A stretch of DNA of 64,000 nt, from NCBI RefSeq assembly GCF_016406325.1, contig NZ_CP066370.1:2914001-2978000 (forward strand). The letters run 5' to 3'. Under the pieces are notes generated by a model that was not told where the DNA came from, made no database searches, and was given only the letters and a program-made list of their open reading frames with translations. The translations under genes and the position numbers were made by a program. Of the stretch, positions 27,263 to 37,810 are shown one piece after another (the stretch's first letter is position 1; every line of letters begins with the position of its first letter). This DNA is from Shewanella putrefaciens. Lineage in GTDB: Bacteria > Pseudomonadota > Gammaproteobacteria > Enterobacterales > Shewanellaceae.

Positions 27263-28445
27263 GGTTCCCCCAATTACATTTTTTCCGGCTACAAGAATGT
27301 AAGATATCGATCCCATCCCAATACCAATCAAATGCAAGTGCTTGGCCAGGTTTAACAACACGATCAACACGCCCAACAATACAACTTAACTCATCGCGAC
27401 ATTGTGCAAGTGACTCACCTAAATAGACACAAGTCTGAATATCCCAATAAGTATTGCTAATCGCCTGCCAATTTGGCATAACACTCTCAGTTAATAAGCC
27501 TGGGCCTGTATAATCTAAAATGGTCGGTTTTTGATGAGAAAATACGCTTACACCTTTGTAGCACGTTAACTCTTGAGATTGAACAATTGCAGCATTCATT
27601 TGGCTTTGAACTAAACGTTCCATTACCAAACTAGAATTAAGCCCAAAAGTATAAAATGTCTCTTCTAATAGCCTTTGTTTTACTGCAATATCAGGCTGCC
27701 CAATCCAAACTAGCATCGTGGGTGACGAGCAAGCTTTTTGATCGAATAACGTACAGTCTTGTTTAAATTCACTCACTAAACTTGCCCATGTATCAGTATC
27801 CAATGTTGATACCCATTGACTATCGATAATCGCCATCGAACGACGGTCAGGAAATACCAATTCTTGAGCAGTAGCTGATAATCCAAGCTGTCTAATCGCA
27901 CGGATTGTTTTGTCTCCTCCCCATATCACTCTCAGATGACATTCTTCGCTAAACCATTTGGTTATTTCATCATTATGCTGGTAGCGGATAAAACGGGTTC
28001 GCTCTGCTATTGGGCTCCAACGCGACTCTAGTAACATTGCAGAGAGTAGTTCCAACATTATCTCTTGAGTGGGGTGTTTACGTGAAGATAATCGGATAAT
28101 GCTCGAATTTCCCATTAACAAGGCCATTATCCAAGAATAAAATGCTATTGTCGGGACGTTAGATGGTACCAAATGAAAAACCATTCCAAGTGGCGCACGA
28201 CCTGATAAGCGAAGGACCTGTTGTTCAACTTGCCGTGGACGTAACCAAAAACCAAAAGCCGCTAGCTCTGGTACCATCCGATATTGCTGTTGAAGACGTT
28301 GTGATAAATCCGCTAAAAACTCTCTAATAACAGGCGCAAAACAGGCTAAAGGGACAGGATTAAATCGAGTCCCGGTTTGTCCTCTAAGTAAATGTTCGAC
28401 TTCAGGAGCATCTAAAGCTTGGTTTATTGAAATGTATCGCTGCAT
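27255..28445 (-). CDS. LuxC-like acyl-CoA/acyl-protein reductase
   Basis: 396 residues. It resembles LuxC, the NADPH fatty-acid reductase subunit that converts an enzyme-bound acyl thioester to an aldehyde. The cofactor region has HLVPSNVPTIAFYS (about 91-104). The reactive-Cys motif FDQKACSSP is present (C239), the same context as the acylated cysteine of LuxC. No luciferase genes (luxA, luxB) and no luxD occur in the window, so bioluminescence is not indicated. Its start lies within the end of the LuxE-like gene (22-bp overlap). Confidence 0.85.
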   Translation of the reverse strand: MQRYISINQALDAPEVEHLLRGQTGTRFNPVPLACFAPVIREFLADLSQRLQQQYRMVPELAAFGFWLRPRQVEQQVLRLSGRAPLGMVFHLVPSNVPTIAFYSWIMALLMGNSSIIRLSSRKHPTQEIMLELLSAMLLESRWSPIAERTRFIRYQHNDEITKWFSEECHLRVIWGGDKTIRAIRQLGLSATAQELVFPDRRSMAIIDSQWVSTLDTDTWASLVSEFKQDCTLFDQKACSSPTMLVWIGQPDIAVKQRLLEETFYTFGLNSSLVMERLVQSQMNAAIVQSQELTCYKGVSVFSHQKPTILDYTGPGLLTESVMPNWQAISNTYWDIQTCVYLGESLAQCRDELSCIVGRVDRVVKPGQALAFDWYWDGIDILHSCSRKKCNWGNHG

Positions 28446-29479
28446 CCCCTGACCTCTGCGCCTTTTTGACGTCCAATCACTTCAAAATACTGTCCCTTAC
28501 GACCACAGCAACAATTATCAATCCCAATTATTCGCCCAATATCTTCTGTTAATAGTGAATGTCCTGGGTAACTTTTAGGGATTGCCGAAAGCACTTGTAT
28601 TAGCCCCTCTTTGCCTATGGGTAAAGGGGCTAAGGTCGTAGGCTCTCTGATTATCACATCTGAATAAAGTGGAGCATGTAAATGGCCCGATTCACACTCG
28701 ACAAAAATTGAACCTATTTGCTCAGCCATCCCATAAAAATTATGGACTTTAGCAATACCTAACCATTCGCTACATTGCATTTTAAATGTCGCATTATCAA
28801 CTGCCTTATGTTGCAACTTTTTCCATCCGCCACTGTGAAATAATATTCCTTGTTCAAAAGATAATTTGTGTCCTCTTTTTTTTATTTGTTCTAAAAAGTG
28901 TTCCCATACCATAAAGGTAAAACCAAATAAAATGATGGGTTGATTTGAATACCGTTCACAAAAAGCATCTATGGTTTTCCAATCTGGTTGCATATTGCTA
29001 TCTAGAGCATAGGTATGATCTCGACCGAGAAATGATAGGCCAACAGCGCCAGCTCCTCTGGCCGAAAAATCATTTCTATTTTGTACGAGTGATGTTTTTT
29101 CAATCAACAGCATTGGCAGTCGCTGTTTTCCGATAAACTCTTGAAGGATCTTAACCAATACTTTTGTCTGTAACGAAGCCGTTTCTCTATCAAGCACTAT
29201 TTGAGATGCAGCCCCCGTAGTCCCTGATGAACTGATCATTTTGAATATTTTCGCATCGGGAATACTTTGTAACTTCATCAACTTAAAAAGTCGGCAAGCA
29301 AGATAAGGTAGCTGGGCATAATCCTCACTATGTCCCCAGTGAAATGCTCTTAATATATTAGCAAAGCTAGGACAGTTGACCTCGTGATGAGAGGTCAGCT
29401 TATTCAATTCAGCTAATAACAGCGCTTCCTTCTCAACCTGTGGCAAAGCGAATATGGAGTGATCCCAAAGCCAATTCAT
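28424..29479 (-). CDS. LuxE-like acyl-protein synthetase
   Basis: 351 residues. An ATP-grasping acyl-adenylating enzyme of the LuxE family, with ISSSGTTGAASQIVLDRE (SSSGTTG at 83-89), a HSGGWKKL motif and FYGMAEQIGSIF. In lux systems LuxE activates a fatty acid to acyl-AMP and passes it to LuxC. Here the partner LuxC-like gene follows directly with a 22-bp overlap. The acyl substrate is unknown. Upstream it overlaps the AMP ligase by 4 bp. Confidence 0.85.
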   Translation of the reverse strand: MNWLWDHSIFALPQVEKEALLLAELNKLTSHHEVNCPSFANILRAFHWGHSEDYAQLPYLACRLFKLMKLQSIPDAKIFKMISSSGTTGAASQIVLDRETASLQTKVLVKILQEFIGKQRLPMLLIEKTSLVQNRNDFSARGAGAVGLSFLGRDHTYALDSNMQPDWKTIDAFCERYSNQPIILFGFTFMVWEHFLEQIKKRGHKLSFEQGILFHSGGWKKLQHKAVDNATFKMQCSEWLGIAKVHNFYGMAEQIGSIFVECESGHLHAPLYSDVIIREPTTLAPLPIGKEGLIQVLSAIPKSYPGHSLLTEDIGRIIGIDNCCCGRKGQYFEVIGRQKGAEVRGCSDTFQ

Positions 29480-30873
29480 GATGATGACTCCAATAATTGC
29501 GGCAGCGTATTATAGTCAATCTTAAGATTTGAAGTTCGAGGCAAAACAGGAACAAGGATGAACTTAATCACGTTAATAGGAATACGTAACCAGAGTGAAA
29601 GTTGTTTTTTCACAGCATCTATATCTTGATCCGTTGGCTCATATGCGATCAGCAACTCATCATCTTTATTAAGGCAAGCAGTAATAATAGATTTATTTTC
29701 GAGAAATGTTTCAATGTCTACAAGGTTAGTACGTTTACCGAAAAGTTTGATAAAACGTTTTAAACGCCCACAAAGGTAATAGCGTCCCTCTGTATCACAA
29801 TAAGCAACATCTCCAGTAGCTAACTCTTTATATTCAGCGCCCTTGGCAAGATCGAACTCACTTTCGGCATAACCCATCATCACGTTTGGTCCACGGTAGA
29901 TAAGCTCACCTTGCCCTTCCGCTAATCCGTCAATTGGTTTTAAATTAAATTCACCGCCAGGAATGGGACGACCGATAGAATTGGGATGCTCAACGATTTC
30001 ATTTTCAGCTATCCAAGCCATTCTTGGAGCTGCCTCGGTTTGACCGTACATAATAAAAAAGCGTTTATGTCGTTTCAAAGCTTCGGTAGCAAAGTGCCGC
30101 GCTAATTCGGAATCAAGCCGACCGCCTGCTTGCGTCATAGTGCGAAGACATGGGTAGCTCGACCAGTCAAACTTCAATTTATTTAATGTTTGATAGGTAA
30201 AAGGGACCCCCGCAAAACTAGTTACCTCCAAGTTACTAAGCAAGGACCAAAACTGGCGATCCATTGTGCTATATTCGCTTTGAACTAACGCGGCACCAAC
30301 GGCAAGATGACTATTGAGAACAGAAAGACCATAAGAGTAAAAGAATGGCAAACTTGTAATTGCCCGCTCATCTTGATTTATCTGTAAATACTCAGCAATT
30401 GCTAGCGCGTTACTTTGGAGGTTTTTGTGAGATAAGCGTACCCATTTAAATGCACCGGTACTTCCGGAGGTTGGCAATAGCAAAGCAAGAGAAGGATGCA
30501 ACCTAGCCTGAGTTGTTTTACTTTTTGTCAACTCATGCAACATACCGGACTCATCAATCCAGGCATTAACACCATAATTATCAATGGTCAATTGCCGCTG
30601 CTCGTGACTCATCAATGGGTCAGCAAGCATGAGGGGATGTCCCAGTCTTAAAGCGACAATGTAATGAAGAACGTGTGAAAGACGATTAAAAAAAGGTAAG
30701 TAAATTAAGCATTTTGAGCTTGGATAAGTCTGCTGAAGCTGGAGCGCTTTCTGATGAATATCGCCATATGTCAGCCAACCGAGCTGAGGTTCCCACCACG
30801 CTAAGTTTGGATTATCAGCTTTTATATGTGACAACATTTTAGTGACGCCACACCCTTGAAGGCAGATATTCAA
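29476..30873 (-). CDS. AMP-dependent acyl ligase (ANL superfamily)
   Basis: 465 residues from a TTG start at 30873, whose codon overlaps the SDR stop and which has GGGGG 8 nt upstream; an internal ATG at 30837 is the alternative. ANL motifs are LLPTSGSTGAFKWVRLS (about 133-149), MYGQTEAAPRM, TGDVAY and GRLKRFIKLFGKR, and a Lys in SNLKIDY near the C-terminus. It adenylates a carboxylic acid and probably loads it on the neighbouring acyl carrier protein. Confidence 0.85.
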   Translation of the reverse strand: MNICLQGCGVTKMLSHIKADNPNLAWWEPQLGWLTYGDIHQKALQLQQTYPSSKCLIYLPFFNRLSHVLHYIVALRLGHPLMLADPLMSHEQRQLTIDNYGVNAWIDESGMLHELTKSKTTQARLHPSLALLLPTSGSTGAFKWVRLSHKNLQSNALAIAEYLQINQDERAITSLPFFYSYGLSVLNSHLAVGAALVQSEYSTMDRQFWSLLSNLEVTSFAGVPFTYQTLNKLKFDWSSYPCLRTMTQAGGRLDSELARHFATEALKRHKRFFIMYGQTEAAPRMAWIAENEIVEHPNSIGRPIPGGEFNLKPIDGLAEGQGELIYRGPNVMMGYAESEFDLAKGAEYKELATGDVAYCDTEGRYYLCGRLKRFIKLFGKRTNLVDIETFLENKSIITACLNKDDELLIAYEPTDQDIDAVKKQLSLWLRIPINVIKFILVPVLPRTSNLKIDYNTLPQLLESSS

Positions 30874-31616
30874 ATAAGCATCCCCCCATCAACACCTATC
30901 ACCTGACCCGTGACATAACTTGCCATATTAGAGGCCAAAAATGCTGCTACATCAGCAACTTCGCTAGCAAAACCAGCTCTTCCCATGGCTATACTTTGCA
31001 AACGGCTTTCATAGGTATTTTCGTTTAATATCTTAACGAGATCAGTTTCAATAAACCCCGGCGCAATGGCATTAACTCGGATTTGTTTACTCGCTAACTC
31101 TTTAGCTAAAGATTGAGTAATACCTATCACCGCAGCTTTGCTTCCTGCATAAACAGATTGTCCCGCATTTCCAACTCTTCCCATGATAGAGGCAATATTG
31201 ATAACTGATCCGGAACCTGCTCGCTCCATTAATCTGGCAGCATACTGAGTACAATAAATCACACTATAAGTGTTAGTTGAAAAACTTCGTTCAAGCTGCT
31301 GATGAGTCACCATACCGAGCAAAGCATCATCCATAATGCCAGCATTATTAACAAGTGCATCTAATGTTTTGGTTTGCTTAAATAAATACTGAAATCCTGC
31401 TTTTACGGCAAGTGGATCCGATACATCAAAGCATAACGCGTGGCAGTCTGTACCATACTTAGAAACAATTTCAACTCTTACCTGCTCAATTTTGTTTGAA
31501 TCGAGGCCATTTATCCATAATTCAGCACCTTGCTGAGCAAATTTATGGGCAATAGCTAGGCCGATACCACGATTGGCACCAGTTACTAATGCTTTTTTAC
31601 CTCGTAATAGTGACAT
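30870..31616 (-). CDS. FabG-like short-chain dehydrogenase/reductase
   Basis: 248 residues. It is a classical SDR: cofactor motif TGANRGIG (12-19), NNAG, catalytic Ser143, Tyr156 and Lys160 (YAGSK), and the C-terminal YVTGQVIGVDGG typical of 3-oxoacyl-ACP reductases. With the carrier protein next to it, it probably reduces a 3-ketoacyl thioester to 3-hydroxyacyl. Its ATG shares one base with the carrier protein stop (TAATG). Confidence 0.85.
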   Translation of the reverse strand: MSLLRGKKALVTGANRGIGLAIAHKFAQQGAELWINGLDSNKIEQVRVEIVSKYGTDCHALCFDVSDPLAVKAGFQYLFKQTKTLDALVNNAGIMDDALLGMVTHQQLERSFSTNTYSVIYCTQYAARLMERAGSGSVINIASIMGRVGNAGQSVYAGSKAAVIGITQSLAKELASKQIRVNAIAPGFIETDLVKILNENTYESRLQSIAMGRAGFASEVADVAAFLASNMASYVTGQVIGVDGGMLI

Positions 31617-31846
31617 TATGAATTAACGCCATATTTAGCGAGTATCACCCTCGCTTTACCAACACTACTCATATCGATAATGTCATCAGTATCTAAAAGT
31701 ACGTCATAAGCATCCTCTAGCTGAGCAATTAATCCCATGTGTGCCACGCTATCCCATTCGGGTACAGAGTTGTAGGCTAATTCATCATGGATCTTTTCAA
31801 TATCGAGCCCTAATGCGTTTGAAAAGAGTACTTCTAATCTGGTCAT
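31616..31846 (-). CDS. Acyl carrier protein (dedicated)
   Basis: 76 residues, acidic, four-helix acyl carrier fold. The phosphopantetheine serine is in EWDSVAH (S33), in place of the DSL of housekeeping ACP. Dedicated carriers like this serve a single pathway. It overlaps the pseH-like gene by 4 bp and the SDR gene by 1 bp. Confidence 0.88.
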   Translation of the reverse strand: MTRLEVLFSNALGLDIEKIHDELAYNSVPEWDSVAHMGLIAQLEDAYDVLLDTDDIIDMSSVGKARVILAKYGVNS

Positions 31847-32442
31847 CTAAAAAATCTCCGCAATTTTTCACGTGCAATAAAATAATCACTTGGAAGTAAT
31901 TCTAATGCGATAAAATCTTGTTTATTCAACAATACTTGATAGCCTAACTGCTGATTGAGCCTTAAAGCAGAGTGGTTATCGGTTTTCACTAATGTTCTTA
32001 TCGCCTTGATTTGTAAAGTTTCAAACCCAAAATCTAATTGTGACAATGCAGCTGCTACCGCAAGCATTGGGTGACGTACTGGTGACGGACCTAAATAAAT
32101 TCCTGCGTCAGCAAGATCTTGCCCAAATAATTCACCAGAAATATTCCCCTTTAAATTGACATAGCCTGCTCGTTGTCCTTTACACCATAAAACCCAATGC
32201 TGTTGGTCATTCCGATATTGAATACTTTCAAACCAGTTGCGTTGTTGATTCGGTGATATATAGTCCGTTTGCATCATCTGTAAACGAATATCATCTCGAT
32301 TACGCCAACGTCTAAGTAGCGGTAAATCACACATTTCGACAGCGCGAAGTTCTACACCATAATTATTCAATTTAATTCTCAACTCTATGCGGTATGAGTT
32401 TTCGAGTTTGCCACACAATAGTGTTATACAAACTCCCAACAC
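31843..32442 (-). CDS. pseH: PseH-like GNAT N-acetyltransferase
   Basis: 199 residues in the longest frame; the first codons overlap pseI by 19 bp, so the true start may be a TTG near 32370-32385. The body begins VELRAVEMCDLPLLRRWRN, followed by IRLQMMQTDYIS, and ends in the GNAT core (AIRTLVKTDNHSALRLNQQLGY). PseH acetylates the 4-amino group of UDP-4-amino-4,6-dideoxy-L-AltNAc in pseudaminic acid synthesis. It overlaps the carrier protein gene by 4 bp. Confidence 0.85.
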   Translation of the reverse strand: MLGVCITLLCGKLENSYRIELRIKLNNYGVELRAVEMCDLPLLRRWRNRDDIRLQMMQTDYISPNQQRNWFESIQYRNDQQHWVLWCKGQRAGYVNLKGNISGELFGQDLADAGIYLGPSPVRHPMLAVAAALSQLDFGFETLQIKAIRTLVKTDNHSALRLNQQLGYQVLLNKQDFIALELLPSDYFIAREKLRRFFR

Positions 32443-33473
32443 ATAGCCGTACCTGCTGCAATATCCTGTTTGACGGCTTTACCGAGTAATTGATGTAAAT
32501 ATTTTGGAGCAATGCCTAAACCAGGACGAACTGAACGAAGATTATCAACCGTCAAAATATCGCCAGCGCTCATATCCCGACTAACATAAAGAGAGCGCCG
32601 ATATTTTCTTGATGCAATCTCCTTTGCTGTACATCCATAATGCACTCGTCCTAGGGCTACACGGGCTCTTTCGGTTTCCATAACGAGCGACTTAAACTCC
32701 CTCGGCTCAAGGGAAAACTCACTATCAACACCGCCTTCATTTCTATCGATAACAAAATGTTTTTCAATTACGGTACCGCCAAGAATCACAGAAGCAATTG
32801 AAACGCCAATCCCTTGCGTGTGGTCAGATAAACCCACTTGACAATCAAATAGTTGTGCTAAATGAGGAATAGTTGATAGATTGGCATCAACTGGCTCAGC
32901 AGGATAATGGCTAGTGCACTTTAATAAAATCAAGTCGCGACATCCATGTTGCTTTAATACCGTAACAGCTTCAGCAAGCTCATGAATTTCAGCCATTCCC
33001 GTAGACATAATCACAGGTTTACCAGTCTTCGCGACAGCCGCCAGTAAAGCATGATCATTATTTTCAAATGAAGCTATTTTGTAACAAGGTACGTTAAGTT
33101 TTTCCAAGTATTCCACTGCCGTTAAATCAAATGGCGTACTAAACGCAACTAAACCTAACGACTTAGCGTAATCAAATAATGGCTGATGCCATTCCCAAGG
33201 TGTCATCGCCTCACTATAGAGATCGTAAAGGCTTCTCCCTTTCCATAAGTTGTCTTGGTCCTGAATAAAAAATTCACCATGGCTAACATTTAAGGTAATA
33301 GTATCAGGAGTATATGTTTGTAGCTTAATAGCGCTCGCCCCAGCCTCAGCGGCGGCCAATATCATCTCTTTTGCCTTTTCAAGCGATTGCCCATGGTTTC
33401 CTGATAATTCTGCAATGACAAATACTGGCTGGCCAGGACCGATGTGACAATGGTCAACTTTGATTACCTGCAT
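32424..33473 (-). CDS. pseI: PseI, pseudaminic acid synthase
   Basis: 349 residues. It is a NeuB family enzyme condensing 2,4-diacetamido-2,4,6-trideoxy-L-altrose with phosphoenolpyruvate. Visible are the N-terminal FVIAELSGNHGQSLEKA, the barrel region with IKLQTYTPDT, GLSDHTQGIGVSIASV, VIEKHFVIDR, and the C-terminal SAF antifreeze-like domain (SLYVSRDMSAGDILTVDNLR). It starts 3 bp after the pseG stop. Confidence 0.93.
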   Translation of the reverse strand: MQVIKVDHCHIGPGQPVFVIAELSGNHGQSLEKAKEMILAAAEAGASAIKLQTYTPDTITLNVSHGEFFIQDQDNLWKGRSLYDLYSEAMTPWEWHQPLFDYAKSLGLVAFSTPFDLTAVEYLEKLNVPCYKIASFENNDHALLAAVAKTGKPVIMSTGMAEIHELAEAVTVLKQHGCRDLILLKCTSHYPAEPVDANLSTIPHLAQLFDCQVGLSDHTQGIGVSIASVILGGTVIEKHFVIDRNEGGVDSEFSLEPREFKSLVMETERARVALGRVHYGCTAKEIASRKYRRSLYVSRDMSAGDILTVDNLRSVRPGLGIAPKYLHQLLGKAVKQDIAAGTAMCWEFV

Positions 33474-33476
33474 GAT

Positions 33477-34592
33477 TTAACTTTCTCCCATACCTGTTGT
33501 AGCCAAATGTGTTTTTAAGACATCTAAAACTCTGGGCAAACCATCGTTAGGCTTGATGATGTGTCGCGCATTATTCGATAATTGTTGACGTAATTCTAAT
33601 GACTCTAAGAGTCTGTTAACCGCTAGAGCAATCTCCTCAGAAGTGACATCCTTAACGTCCCCAAGAAAGAGACAAGCTCCTAATGAAGCAAGGTATTGGG
33701 TTGTTGCAATCTGGTTATCGGCAACTGTGATAACAACTGAAGGTACTCCAGTGATACAACGCTCCCAATGGCTACTCCCGCCCGCGCCGAGTGATAAGGT
33801 CGCATTTACCATCAACTTTGCAATATAATCGCAGTGCACATGCCACTTTAGGTTCTGACAATCTGCAAATTCCGCAAATAGACTTTCTTTCCAGGGATTC
33901 GAGGCCCCCAGAACAACATCAATATTAAAATCTTGAGCTTTGAATTCTGGTTTTAAAACCCGAGTCAGCCCCAACAACGCAGTTCGAGTGACATTTGCGG
34001 AGTCACTTCCACCAAAAAAAATTAAAATATTTGGTACTTTTTCGAACAAAATAGGATGGTATTCCAAATAAAACTCATCCCTTAATAAGGCATATTTAGG
34101 GCCTAACAATAACAAAGTCTCTTTGTTGACTAAATCCTGATACCGATTACTGAATTCAGGCAATAAATTTTGATCAAGCAGTAAATCACAATCGTGTTTA
34201 CGATTTGCTAAGTCATCAATCACCATGATTTGCTCGCATTTAAGTCGCATCTTGCGGCAAAAAGACTCACTTAACCCATAATGATCGACAATGAGTAGAT
34301 GATACTTATTACTTTCAAGTTGTTTAATACAGATATCAGCCTCATTCTGCTGACAATTTACAGGTAGTTCTCTACCAGTAAATGCCAAATCAACCTCATT
34401 TATATCTAACTCACAAACACGGTATCCTTGTGCACGTATGTGGGCATTCATATTGCCAAGTGCATTTCGACAAAGAAAGGTAATATCCAGATTAAGGAAG
34501 GTTTTCTTTAACGCGTTCGCGAACGCTAAGCAACGGGTAACATGGCCAATACCGATTCTAATAGAAGCATCAACACGAATGGCCAATTTCAT
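33477..34592 (-). CDS. pseG: PseG, UDP-sugar hydrolase of pseudaminic acid synthesis
   Basis: 371 residues from the ATG at 34592, whose ATG overlaps the pseF stop (ATGA); longer openings are inside pseF. The start IRVDASIRIGIGHVTRCLAF carries the catalytic His in GIGH (H17, the residue known from Campylobacter PseG). The GT-B fold continues with IFFGGSDSANVTRTAL. It removes UDP from UDP-2,4-diacetamido-2,4,6-trideoxy-beta-L-altrose. Confidence 0.92.
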   Translation of the reverse strand: MKLAIRVDASIRIGIGHVTRCLAFANALKKTFLNLDITFLCRNALGNMNAHIRAQGYRVCELDINEVDLAFTGRELPVNCQQNEADICIKQLESNKYHLLIVDHYGLSESFCRKMRLKCEQIMVIDDLANRKHDCDLLLDQNLLPEFSNRYQDLVNKETLLLLGPKYALLRDEFYLEYHPILFEKVPNILIFFGGSDSANVTRTALLGLTRVLKPEFKAQDFNIDVVLGASNPWKESLFAEFADCQNLKWHVHCDYIAKLMVNATLSLGAGGSSHWERCITGVPSVVITVADNQIATTQYLASLGACLFLGDVKDVTSEEIALAVNRLLESLELRQQLSNNARHIIKPNDGLPRVLDVLKTHLATTGMGES

Positions 34593-35289
34593 AACTTTCC
34601 TTGCTTTTTCAATACATCGTATAACACCTCGGCGCGTTCCCAATCCTCTAAGGTATCAATATCTGCAACCATATAATTGGGCAAGAGTTTCATTCGAGAC
34701 CGAGCACCAAACACTCGAGTTTCCTCATTCAAAAAAGCACTAGCTCTCCCCCAGTAGAACTGACCAGCATCATGATATGTCTCAACTAAATCTTGCGATC
34801 GTTGACTAATACTTTTGTTATCAAAGGGTAATACTCCACCATTAGCATCTAACAGCAAAGCCCTTTGGATAGGGAATGAAAAACGGCAAGCTGAGAACAC
34901 ATAATCAAGATTGGGTGTCGATTCTAGTAACTCACCAGCCTCTCGTAAAAACGAGTATTGAAGTAAAGGAGTCGTTGCGTAAATACAACAACAAATATCC
35001 ACCATATGGCCTAAAGAAACTAACTCATTAAGTGCATGACGTACAACAGGAGTTGTCCCTACAAAATCATCAGCTAGTTCTGTCGGACGCATAAAAGGAA
35101 TTTCAGCACCAAAAGACTTAGCAATAGTGGCAATTTCCATCGAGTCTGTCGATACAATCACTTTATCAAAGCACCCACTACGTATAGCAGCAGTGATAGG
35201 ATACGAAATCATTGGCTTACCATTAAAATTGCGAATATTTTTATGCGCAATACGCTTGCTTCCTCCTCGTGCGGGAATAATCGCCACTC

Positions 35290-35293
<4 letters not shown>
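34589..35293 (-). CDS. pseF: PseF, pseudaminic acid cytidylyltransferase
   Basis: 234 residues. CMP-nonulosonate synthetase motifs are IIPARGGSKRIAHKNIRNF at the N-terminus and CCCIYATTPLL, MVADIDTLEDWERAE at the C-terminus. It activates pseudaminic acid as CMP-Pse, the donor for Maf. It overlaps pseC and pseG by 4 bp each. Confidence 0.93.

Positions 35294-37810
<2,517 letters not shown>

Noticed and set aside
27255-29479. Bioluminescence (lux) operon
   Set aside because: Only LuxC-like and LuxE-like genes are present; luxA, luxB and luxD are missing and the genes are coupled to pse genes.
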